Origin: Sipunculus nudus
Lineage: Eukaryota > Annelida > Sipuncula > Golfingiida > Sipunculidae
Reading direction: 5' to 3'
Length of the DNA stretch: 64,000 nucleotides
Assembly (NCBI GenBank): GCA_026874595.1
Contig: CM049311.1
Span: 11,067,676-11,131,675, forward strand
A program made the position numbers and the translations under genes. Below are positions 35,131-44,579 of the stretch, piece by piece. The notes under the pieces were generated by a model that was given only the letters and a program-made list of their open reading frames with translations, had not been told where the DNA came from and made no database searches. Within the stretch, counting starts at the first letter, position 1; every line of letters begins with the position of its first letter.

Positions 35131-35144
35131 AAAAGTAAACTTAC

Positions 35145-35217
35145 CTGCTTTTTGTATCCATGCTGCGGCTATATGAGCCAAGATTAGGAGGAGACCTCCG
35201 AGCACCACGTATTTCAT
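35145..35217 (-). CDS. first coding exon: signal peptide of a secreted or membrane protein
   Basis: On the minus strand, ATG at 35217-35215 has a favourable context (A at -3) and opens 24 codons plus one base, ending at donor CAG|GTAAGT (intron from 35144). The peptide has a Lys/Tyr N-region (MKY), a hydrophobic core (VVLGGLLLILAHI) and an AAA motif at residues 17-19 suited to signal peptidase, then WIQKA. A phase-1 intron shortly after the signal peptide is typical of secreted and extracellular-domain proteins. Downstream exons should lie at lower coordinates; the best phase-compatible one is 3903-3972, about 31 kb away. The family is unknown. The promoter-like region to the right and the uORF support a real transcription unit. 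Confidence 0.6.
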
Positions 35218-35276
35218 GGTTTCAAGTGGACTAGTGCCTGTCGTCGTTGGTACCAGAAAGAACAGGCTACGAGCAT
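35214..35276 (-). CDS. upstream ORF whose stop overlaps the main start codon
   Basis: If transcription begins near 35295, the leader contains an ATG at 35276-35274 opening 20 codons (MLVACSFWYQRRQALVHLKP). Its TGA overlaps the main ATG as ATGA (35217-35214). Such a terminal overlap allows reinitiation control of the main frame. It depends on the transcript including the upstream ATG, which sequence alone cannot show. Confidence 0.35.
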   Translation of the reverse strand: MLVACSFWYQRRQALVHLKP

Positions 35277-35420
35277 GGGACGTAAGAGACCTATCGAGGA
35301 CGATACAGATCTGTAGCCAGCTTTATCCCTTCCACAGCTGACGGAGTCCCCTCACGGCATTGATTTTGTGGGTGGCTGTGATGTCACAGGAACCAATCCA
35401 CCAACCACCGACTCCTAGAG
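35218..35420 (-). promoter_or_regulatory. promoter and 5' UTR of the secretory gene
   Basis: On the minus strand GGGATAAAG (35329-35321) is a TATA-like element, placing initiation near 35300-35290 and giving a 5' UTR of about 80 bases. Further upstream are a CRE-like TGATGTCA (35379-35386, one base from TGACGTCA), a CCAAT on the plus strand (near 35394) and a CCAAT on the minus strand (near 35518). The region is GC-richer than its surroundings. Elements are matched by eye to consensus; occupancy is inference. Confidence 0.4.
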
Positions 35421-35740
35421 CGGCAGTAATGGGTCTATAGCACATCACTACTTTACTCACAAGCAACTGCCGCTGTAGTTCTGCTGAAGCGTTGCTGCGG
35501 GGATAGGAAAGTATCCCAGCTTCATTGGTCTAAATCTTCCCAACATAGACTTATTCTGAGTTTATTTATGTACGATCAGATTTTATTCAGCGTTTTACAG
35601 TGATTTTCCATCCTTTAAGTTTTTTTGTCATCTTTGTCAATGATATTCGCAGGAGGCAATGTATCCCCAATGTTTACCTGACTTCCTCTGTTCCTTTGTC
35701 GACGTAACTGTCTTCAAGCCAATCTACTGTGGTTGGCTTG

Positions 35741-35805
35741 TTATTCGCGGTGGTTTCAAATTTGCAATATTCGCGGTTCGGGGAAAACCGCGAAATTGAA
35801 ACCAG
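35741..35805. repeat. nested inverted repeat with CGCGG stem
   Basis: The inner perfect 9-bp stem TTCGCGGTT (35770-35778) / AACCGCGAA (35786-35794) has a 7-base loop. The outer arms TGGTTTCAAATTTGC (35751-35765) and GCGAAATTGAAACCA (35790-35804) pair at 13 of 15 positions and overlap the inner right arm, so two alternative hairpins compete. Probably a fragment of a dispersed TTCGCGG-type repeat. Confidence 0.65.
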
Positions 35806-36029
35806 GCAGATATGAAACTTTGCTGTCATGGGAAAATAGTCTATGTTGTAACCAACACGTGGCGATAGTGGGCATAAGTGGAAAAATAAATATAATACAA
35901 ATGACGATCATGTTGATCGCAGATGCATCAAGTCCACGATCTAGTTTTATAACAAAAATGCTTGGTTCTCAACTTACAGTTCTGCATGTCAGATTTTATT
36001 AATTTTTTAAGTATCATGCATGATGTTTT

Positions 36030-36330
36030 GGTCGAACTGCTTGTACTCTCCCCGCTTACGCTTTGTCGATCTGATTAATCCCAGCCTGGAATGAATCTGC
36101 TCTTTATTCACATTCACACTCACGGGGACCAGCCTTCATCCCCTTCCGTAACCAACTTGTTAAATCCATGGAACGATGTTTCAGTTACATAATCCAAACT
36201 TAATATGAACAAGGTAGAGTGGAGGGCCTTATGTATATTGATATGTAATGGCCTAGCTGTGAACCAATGCCCCTTTGAAGCGGCCAGGTCCCAGCAGTGA
36301 CGGTCATTGTTATCACTTATTTAAGCAAAA
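36030..36330. promoter_or_regulatory. GC-richer noncoding island upstream of the secretory gene
   Basis: Balanced composition about 0.7-1.0 kb upstream of the promoter, with GATTAATCCC and CCATGGAACG words. No open frame with splice support. Candidate distal promoter or enhancer. Confidence 0.25.
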
Positions 36331-36339
36331 CACGAGCAT

Positions 36340-37360
36340 CATTTTGTACTCATCGGCAGCTCATTCCGAGTTAAAATACCCTCATCAGAGGTAGCTTGTT
36401 AAAACAAAACGGAGACCAGTTTTCCTGTGAAGACTAACACGGTTTCTTGACCTAAACATTTCTCACGGTGACACCTGCATTAGCAGATGAGCTGTGGGGA
36501 ATTAAGGGTCTTTTGGTAGGTCAAATAAACTCTGACCAGAGCAGGTAAACCCCCGTTTACAGTTTACCATAACATTCACGGGCCGTGAGCATGGTAAATG
36601 AGGCGATACAAGCAGGTAAGTTTGATCCCAAATTTTGGTGATTTATTAAAATATTAATATATGCCTCATTGCGAAAATGGAATCCCGTGGAACTATGTAA
36701 AATTGCTTGAACAAAAAAATTGAGCACGGTATAGGCCTTCTGAGAAAGTAAAGGGCAAATTTCCGGCATCTTTTTTTGAAATATGGGCTTCAAGACATGA
36801 AAGGACTCACCTGCATCTATTAACTCTATAAACAATGTTGGAAGAATGTTTTATTTTCACCAATGTCTTCTCTGTCTGTGCATTGTACTGTCTATTTGTT
36901 TGCCGGTGTAAGAGCCATAACAATCATAAACTTTCATTTAAATTCATATAGTGGTACGCATTGAGTAAAAAAGATTTGGTTTATGTCGGTGTTGCTCCGC
37001 GGATCCATCTTTCTCTCACGTATGAACGGTTATAATCGCGATGATCTGCGATCAAAGAGCAGCTGTACCGTTTATAGTTTATTTGACCTTATATTCTTTC
37101 CTTTGATGAAGATGTATGTAGATGTCAGTTTAGAGTAAAATCAGCAATGTCTATATTTGCGAGCGATGCGTATAGAAATATTAGCCTCTATCAGCTTATA
37201 TATAGATTAAACTTTATTCTGCAAAAGATCTTTCAGTGTAACATAAATATTAGTTAGTTTCATGGCTTTGGGAATATTTAGGTCTTTAAAAATGTCGTAC
37301 ATTTAATGGTTTAAATGTTGTTATTTCAAATATCTCCATACTTGCGTCAGCGTGCCTAGC
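36340..37360. other. AT-rich upstream flank
   Basis: A 92-codon minus-strand frame at 36557-36835 and a plus-strand AAGCAG|GTAAGT donor near 36617 preceded by an ATG (MVNEAIQA) were examined. Neither has a matching partner site, so no gene is annotated. Confidence 0.25.
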
Positions 37361-37367
37361 AACACAT

Positions 37368-37387
37368 TCTCTCTCTCGAGAGAGAGA
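37368..37387. repeat. 20-bp perfect palindrome made of (TC)n(GA)n
   Basis: Five TC units meet five GA units at a central CG (CTCGAG), so the two microsatellite tracts are exact reverse complements. Confidence 0.9.
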
Positions 37388-37662
37388 GATTTTACCAGGC
37401 TATTTTTTTATTATTTTTTTTCGGTTTTAGAGAAAACATAGGTTTATTTTCATCCAGTGTCTTTATGAAACAAAACCGGTTTTATTCAATAACTAAACCA
37501 CAAAATATTTGACTAAAGATTCAAATTCATGAAACACGTGTGAAAATGACTGTACAGGAAAATGTTTTAGGTAAGAAATAAGTCGGAAAATACGAATTTT
37601 AACATTTGGTTTGTATCTCGTTATACATTGAAATGGAGCATTCAACGCATATATAACCCCTC

Positions 37663-37679
37663 CCTCTCTCTCTCTCTCC
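37663..37679. repeat. (CT)n microsatellite
   Basis: About 8 CT units. Confidence 0.9.
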
Positions 37680-37739
37680 TTACGGCGCACATGTACGCAC
37701 ATATCGAAGGAGAGGAAAGGATATTGGCCTAAAATTTTG

Positions 37740-38310
37740 CAAATCTTTGATTGCTTGATATTGTTTACTAGACTGGTGGCGCCACCTATAATTGTTGATG
37801 CGCGGTGTCCATCCGTGCGCCAGTTTTTAGGTGGAGCTCACGCACATCTCATCTTCATTCATCTTGGCTTCCAGTATCCACTGAATACGACTTGAGGCAC
37901 AGCGTGTGCAATAGGTCAATGTTAGGTATCCATGACAAGACATTTCAAAAGTCCTGGCATACTTTGTCATCTCTGATACAAGGAATTCAAGTGTTCTCAC
38001 GCCCAGGGACATTCAACACTTTATTTTGGCGATACACAGAGTCACTTGTCGACTGTTATTAATCATGTTTCCAGCCTTTTTTCTTTCTGCATTGTCTTTT
38101 GATTATCATATTGATGTAGCTGTGTTTTATCATTGTGTAGGTTAGGTATAAAGTCATCTACTGCATATAAAGTCAAGGGACTTAAAGAAGGGGGTGCAAC
38201 AAGCTCGAAAAGTATGCCGGGACACCCTTCCGGCGAAGGTCGTTTCTGCTCTGAAAGAAACTCTTCCTGGATGCACTCAGGGACGGTCGGGACTACTTTA
38301 CTCAACTGTC
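37740..38310. promoter_or_regulatory. GC-richer islands including a GTGGCGCCAC palindrome
   Basis: Two islands, about 37.77-38.0 and 38.16-38.30 kb. The first begins with TGGTGGCGCCACCTA, which contains AGGTGGCGC (on the minus strand) as in CTCF cores, though the rest of the CTCF consensus is poor. Frames are open on both strands with no splice support, so I treat both as noncoding. Confidence 0.25.
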
Positions 38311-38329
38311 AAACTTTTAAATCAAAATG

Positions 38330-39480
38330 TGTAACATTTCAGGGAATTGTTGATTTTTCACATGCGTGTACCTACAAAATTTTACTCATTCCGTGACGTT
38401 CTTCAACAAAAACACCATGTAATTTTCCTTGAAACAATTCTAATCCAACATATTTGAGCGGACTACGTTGCCCTCTTAACCACATTTTTACCTACGCCGC
38501 TAGTGTGAATCGAAGCCTCAGTGCATTGTGAGGCTTAGATTGTGACGCCCATAAACCCTAAACAGACGTACTCTGGTGAAACCGAGTCTGCGCAGTATTT
38601 TCTGTAAACTTGATACATAGTTTATACTTGCAGAATATGGAAGAAAACGAAGCTAGATGAAAAAAAAAAAACATTTTTTTTTATTGAGAGTGGGTTTATT
38701 TAAATGTTTCGTATATTAATTACGCGCGCCCCCTGCTGCCATCCCCTCAACCATTATCGGCTTCTCAGAGTCTTTAGTCACCGTACTCTGCGTACCAAGG
38801 TACTTGACGTCACGACGAGCCTTTGATTTCTACTAGATTACTAATAGTCACATTTCATTACACTCATGTTCCGATAAATTCATATGCTTTCGCCAAAGTA
38901 TCGGTGTTCAATATCCTTGCAACCTGAGCATTTCAATGCGAATGTTTGTTAACGTTTATCATGTTCTGCATGGACACCGGTATATATAAGTTTTATTTAG
39001 TTCTTCATATACGTATTATAGTTTCCGGATACATATTGTCAATGATAACGCTTGTGTCTGAGGTTTTTTTTCTAATTAGGGATACATATTAACACCCACA
39101 TACACATAGACATTTCTTATATTATATTTTATTATATTACAATATATTATATTATATTATATTATATGTCCTGCCTTCTGTTACTTGTATACCTGATAAT
39201 AGTAGAAAAACGTCACAGAGCCGGTACAGACGGCCATTTAAATCAGCCTGTGGAAAAAAAATAGAGCTATACTACATGCACCAGAAAAATATATATGCGA
39301 GAACCACTTCCATTACATTAACAGACACCACGGAAAGAACAAAGGGGCGAGCACTGCGGTACATTATCAGCTGTTCGACCCAGGGTTATGTCACAATTCA
39401 ATAAACCGTTATCTAATGATAGGCCGGGGTTTCCTCGTCTTGGCGTGGTGTGATAAATACCCGGTAGGGACAAAGAAACA
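38330..39480. other. AT-rich with ATTAT microsatellite
   Basis: An (ATTAT)n tract occupies about 39141-39167. A GC-richer patch follows at 39.33-39.47 kb. No supported gene. Confidence 0.35.
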
Positions 39481-39497
39481 AGTCATAAGTGGTCTAT

Positions 39498-39649
39498 TTT
39501 ATTTGGTCTCGGTGCCAAGGTGCACAACTAACGAACCTGATCAGCTGCCGCTGGCCAAGTGAGCACAGATCCTCCCAAGCGTCATCCGTAATTCTGTCGG
39601 AGTCATGTCTTCCAACAGCGTCTCTTTCCTCAATGCGTCTGGTTCACGT
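39498..39649 (-). CDS. candidate 3'-terminal exon, unknown protein (minus strand)
   Basis: On the minus strand, acceptor GGTCTTCCTACAG (AG at 39651-39650) opens a phase-2 frame of 35 codons ending in TGA at 39543-39541. AATAAA lies about 40 bases later, at 39503-39498. The peptide is soluble and helix-prone, with DALRKETLLEDMTPTEL near residues 4-20 and RICAHLASGS at the end. Other frames of the same segment contain stops. I do not recognise the family. It could be the last exon of a gene lying to the right of 39.7 kb or part of a retroelement. No upstream exon in phase was identified. Confidence 0.28.
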
Positions 39650-39844
39650 CTGTAGGAAGACCGGCAACCTGTTGCACTTGTTTATCTTTTGTTGTTTTAA
39701 GCATTGGATGTCGGGAGAAATATAATTATCGATTATTGGCTCGAGTGCGGTGATGGATTGTCCGTAAATTTGGTATGCATATAGTGATTTTTATGAAAAT
39801 GTTTTTTATGACTGGAGAATTTCTATATTTTATTTAGCCAGCGC

Positions 39845-40195
39845 GTCCGGCACCAACATCCCAATTGTTGCTTCCGCCAGGAGGGTATGCGTTCATCCCC
39901 GTTTGTGTGTGTATTTGTTTTATGTGTGCGTTTGTTCGCAACATAACCCATGCAATCATGACGGAATTTCATGAAATTTCGAATCGGTGTCAGAACCATC
40001 GATTATCATATTGGTCATCGTACATTGATCGACAAGTCGCTAGCCATAATTTCAAGTCTAACCGATTAGCACCGGGAGGCTTAGAGAGCTGATGATTTTA
40101 TTTTTACAATAGTATTTGGGTCAAACTTTTTTGGACTTTTGTGGACTTTCTTAAGGTCCCCCAAAGTGTAATGCCACCGATTAATTTATATTTCT
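39845..40195. repeat. interspersed repeat fragment, invertebrate type
   Basis: Starts near CCAATTGTTGCTTCCGCCAG, continues through a GTTTGTGTGTGTATTTG section and a GGAATTTCATGAAATTTCG section, and ends near AAGGTCCCCCAAAGTGTAATG. I associate this order of motifs with a dispersed repeat in mollusc and other invertebrate genomes, from memory and not checked. The short frames inside are fortuitous. Confidence 0.5.
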
Positions 40196-40199
40196 TTTT

Positions 40200-41250
40200 A
40201 TTTTTTTCTTCTGTCCGAGTTTGCGCTAGATCTCAAGTATGACTTTGCGCACAACATTAAAGTCCGTCCCAGTACCCGTGTCCGTATGTTTTCCTGGGAT
40301 AATTTTTCATACAAGTGAAGCAGTGTAAACCTTTCTTGTCTAAAGGTTTCAGGTTTTCCGCCGACTACCTGGGTAAAAAGTAATGCCTTACCTTGCTTTG
40401 ATTTTGTATGAGACACATAATAAAAAAATAAACAAGTTACAGCGTTTACCACTTATTCCTCGCCTGAGTACTGATAATAAACAAGCCAGTCAAACTTATG
40501 ATGCCGTCATTTAAAGGTAATGCGCAACCGATCATTGTGACGTCTTCGTTGACGTGACGTCACTGTTGTCTAACAAACACCAAACTCAGCCAAAGACACT
40601 GAAAGTGTACCACTGAGGAATGTAATGTTCAGCGGTGCCAGGAAGTCGCCAAAAAAGGTATTTCAGCATAAATGACGCAAAAGAGTCGCAAAGAAAAAAC
40701 GTCTCTCATGACATATAACTACACAAATACCTGTTTTTCTGCTTCAGGTCAAAGGTCATTCTCAAAGAATATTCTTAAAATAATAATCGCGAAGAAAACA
40801 TGAGGACAGAGATTTCGGGACGGATAATAGTCATAGGTGGGATTTCACCTGATATTTATGGTTCATCTTTCCCTTATTCCAGAGGTCGTACACCCCAAAA
40901 CCGAATCACAATTTGCAGCCGGGGAGGCGCTTTTAGATTTCGCTTGGGGATTGCATACATTTAGTCACTGTTTAAGGAATATATCAAACATTTAAAACAG
41001 ATGTCAGCGAGATACTATGGATCTATAATCCACAGGTCAGGAGGTCAAGAAGATATCATCGAGAATAGGATTTGGCACGGTTTAGAGATATTGTGAATCT
41101 GTCAGTTTTAACGACATATCTCAAAAGTTATATGTATAAATTGTGATTAATTGATTGGTTTAAAATAAATATTTAACCATGTGATCTTTAGGTGTTTTGG
41201 CAAGTTGTCACGGCTGTACGCTCTAAGAAGATACCGTCCTTTTGTAATTA
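40200..41250. other. AT-rich, nothing firm
   Basis: No supported gene. A GC-richer patch at about 40.50-40.63 kb contains two TGACGTCA-like words (GTGACGTC, TGACGTGACGTCAC), the densest CRE-like cluster in the window. Confidence 0.3.
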
Positions 41251-41252
41251 TG

Positions 41253-41990
41253 CCCCCCCCCCCCTCAAGGAGAGACATGTTGTTTTCACTGCCATCGTCG
41301 GTCGTCGTCGTCTGTAAAAAATCTTGTAAACGCGATTACTTTTGAAGGGCTGCATATTTTCCTCCCAAATTTTAAACACTTATTGTTCATAAAAAAATCT
41401 CGATAGAGTTTGAAACCCGGTGACCTTGACCCTCATCTTAAAGGTCAAATGTCAAAATGTGAATTCTTGTGAACCGCATAACCTTTAATTTTTTTTTTTT
41501 TTACCATCTTTTCCTCAAATTTGGTACACCAATTGTTCCTACCAAGTTCTCAGAGGAGGTCGAAACCCGTTGACCTTGACAAGGATCTTCAAGGTCAAAG
41601 CTGCCGAATTATAGTTATTGTCTTGTGAATGCGATAACTTTTGAAGGGCTGCATATTTTCCTCCAAAATTTTAAACACTCATTATTCCCGCAAAAACTCG
41701 GAGGAGTTCGAAACTAGGTGACCTTGACCTTCATCTGTAAGGTCAAATTTACCCCCCCAAAAATAATTTTTTTTTGTGAACCCCATAACTTATGAAGTAT
41801 TTCAAATTTTTTTGCCCAAATTTGACACACCAGTTCATTCTAAAAAATCGGAGTTCGAAAAGTGATAACCTTAATCTTCAAGGTCAAATCTGCTGAAATC
41901 TTGAATCAATATTTTGTGATGGTGCATATTTTTCCTTTAATGTTTTGGGATGGCCCGTAGGGGAGACATATATCTGTTTTTGCAGCGCAA
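41253..41990 (+). repeat. array of about 150-bp units carrying TCAAGGTCA-like sites
   Basis: After a 12-base poly(C), GAGAGACATGTTGTTTTCACTGCC starts a repeat with four internal units beginning near 41323, 41467, 41623 and 41775 (periods about 144, 156 and 152). Each unit opens with a TTGTGAACGCGATAACTTTTG-like line and ends with TGACCTTGA…AAGGTCAAA. Units 1 and 3 share GGGCTGCATATTTTCC; units 2 and 4 share AAATTTGGTACACCA-type sequence, so the array is a dimer of two subtypes. The right end has GGGGAGACATATATCTG, echoing the left GAGAGACATG. There is no coding capacity. Confidence 0.75.
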
Positions 41991-41999
41991 AAACAAAGC

Positions 42000-43224
42000 C
42001 ATTCTAGATTATTCATGTAATTTAATTAAAGATTTACCCAATAAATTAAAAAGATTTGAATGAACAACGTTAAAGCTGAAGGTCCGGGAGAGAATCAGAT
42101 TTCTTTTCTTTGTTCCTGAAGAAATTTTTAAAGAGTTTGGAATTCATTTAATTAAACTTTAATTCCTTTATCTATTAAGTCCTGATTACCAACCGTCATT
42201 TTTATTTTATTTTTACTCACATTACATTAAGATTATCGGATGTATATGCCAAGTATAGGCGCTTATAAGGGTTGTAATATTGTTCATATTAAACAAGATT
42301 CTAGATTCGGAACAAAAAAATAATGCCACAACGGGGCCTTAAACCTGGACATCGCGCTGGGACATGCTGTAGACAATGATCATAAATCAGTATACCGTCA
42401 GAGAATCGTGCCCAAGAAAAGCTTGGGCCATAATTGGCACAAAGCTTCAAACTGGGAAATAAAGATAATGGTGCCATTTCGTACCCACGCTTGTTTTGTT
42501 ACAAGCGCTTAACCTAACTGTAATTTTGAGAAGTGCCTTAGCAGAGCAGGTGGGCGGTAATAGAAGAATAAGAGGACTCACTCAGCATCCTACATTGTAG
42601 AGTACACCACAATTTATTTATATGGTCGCTTTCTTATTATTAGTTATTTTCAGCTAAAAATCATCGTCATTTTCGATCCGTATTACGTGGTTTACTCATA
42701 TTTATACCAGTATTCGGATACAATCACAAGAGTAACGTCAAACACATAGTAGCTTTAGAAGATTAATGTTTCGAACCTTAAAGTCAAGAACATATGTTTA
42801 TCCGCCAGAATGAAAGAGGTTCAAGCTAGTAGTAGGGATTTCATAAAGCATATCGAGTTAGGTATGAAAATACGACCATTTAACTTAACATAATCCCAAA
42901 AAGAGTTTTCATTTCCTACTAGTCCTTGGTCCTTTTCGTTTGCCAAGCTTTCTTCACCAAATTTCGCCTATCGCCATAAATAACAAACTCTTAGTGTTCC
43001 TTCTCCTTGTATCCTTAGTTGAACGACACACGCCTTCTCTTAGTGTTACAAAGAGCTGATCTAACCTTATCCTCATTCATTTGCCAGATTCGAAATAACC
43101 TGATTTTGTTACCCACTCGAGGCATTCCTTTGTCAACACATGCCTGTTACTGTATGTGCTGGGGGTTTCTACCTGGTGTTGTGAGGTGACCGACCTGCCG
43201 CTAGCACCCCAGTTAGCCTTAAAT
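42000..43224. other. AT-rich, nothing recognised
   Basis: No gene or repeat stands out. Immediately left of the hAT element the sequence is modestly GC-richer (43.14-43.22 kb). Confidence 0.35.
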
Positions 43225-43232
43225 CCCAAAAG
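43225..43232. repeat. left 8-bp target-site duplication CCCAAAAG
   Basis: Identical to 44567-44574 on the other side of the element; 8 bp is the hAT length. Confidence 0.9.
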
Positions 43233-44566
43233 CAGTGGCGTACCCCAGGCGGCACATTTTTTTGGGGCGGCATTTCGGGGAATTGTTATAATGAAGTGGC
43301 ATGATAATTTCCTCAAAAAAGTACAAATTTTGCCTTTTTTCAAGATTGGTGAGAAAATTTGAATGTTTGATGGTTTTTCAATTTTTTTTCGTGTCCCAAT
43401 CCAAGTATTTCAAGAATTATAAACTTGGAGTGGAACCAACAAACTGATTTTGCGAACGATCTCTACAGCGGGAAGCTACGCAAGAAGAAATACAAATCTA
43501 TTGTTATTCATTATTCGAACAGCCGTTTTGCAATGTCAAAACGCGATTGACAATCTGACCTGTCATGCCAAGGCGTGCATTTAAGGGCCGGCTACTTTTA
43601 CAGACATCACTGCAGGGAAAACCCCTGCCAGAAGACTTATGACCCCTGGTGGTGGGGATGGGGTGTCTGTCTTACACATTGTGCGGCAATATCATGACGA
43701 ATTCTGTTGCTCTTCCTTGGAATGTATAATTTATTTCCATTCCGGAACTCTTGAATTCCCGAAAATTCCATGATGTGTAAACAGCCTGAATCGCCCTTAA
43801 ATGCCCTTTTCCATGAAATAACAAATATCATAAAGTTTATAAATAAAACCTCTCAAAGTGCAGAAACACAATCACTAATTCGAAAATGAAATTGATGCAG
43901 CCTTGAATTTAAGAACGCTTTTTACTTTGAGGATATTTTAATTAAACAAAAACGTCACAGTTTATCAAAACTTTGAATTTTTATTTGAAAACATTAAACA
44001 TGGACTGCCTACATGTAACTCATGAAATTAAGCGTTTTGAATAAAGACTAAGAATAAGTGCCATGCTTGCTGCAGCACTATGTATATCACAGCACTCTAT
44101 TAGCTGTAGATGCTGTCATATGCGATAACAGGAGGTTGATTTATAGAAATGGTCTAGTGACAAGGTATTTATATGCGTTGAGAACTGAAAAAAACTAACC
44201 AAATGAAGTTTTTTCCATCTCGAGTTTAAGCTAATCATAAATCGTGTTTACATGAAAAATTAAGTTACCAAATTATATATGTATCCTGTGTAAATTTTTT
44301 TCTGGTTACAATTTATTCCCTTCCTTGCCTTTCAAATATACGTGTTTTAAGTTAGAGCGATCTTTTGATATACATTAGCAAAGAGATGACTGCCTTTTAA
44401 TTTATGGCGGAAGAATTCCATGTTTATGAATTCCTCCATATATGTAACAGCGTTGTTGTCAAATAAAATCTTATAACAAAGACATTTGACGTGATTTGTT
44501 TCTATAGGTTGTCCAGTGTTGTAATGTTTTGATAGACGGGCGGCAATAAGGCTAGGTACGCCGCTG
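43233..44566. mobile_element. non-autonomous hAT-type DNA transposon
   Basis: The left end CAGTGGCGTACC and the right end (reverse complement CAGCGGCGTACC) are terminal inverted repeats matching 11 of 12 positions, with the CAG…GGCG start typical of hAT elements. A perfect 8-bp target-site duplication, CCCAAAAG, lies immediately outside both ends. Subterminal sequence is rich in GGCGGC/GCCGCC words. The 1334-bp interior has no frame resembling a hAT transposase: no BED finger and no recognisable C-terminal dimerisation region in frames of 60-75 codons. It was therefore presumably moved in trans. The intact duplication suggests fairly recent insertion. Confidence 0.9.
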
Positions 44567-44574
44567 CCCAAAAG
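44567..44574. repeat. right 8-bp target-site duplication CCCAAAAG
   Basis: Perfect copy of 43225-43232. Confidence 0.9.
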
Positions 44575-44579
44575 CCTAA

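Noticed and set aside
36557-36835. 92-codon minus-strand frame upstream of the secretory gene
   Set aside because: It lacks splice borders and motifs, and overlaps a plus-strand GTAAGT donor that itself has no partner.
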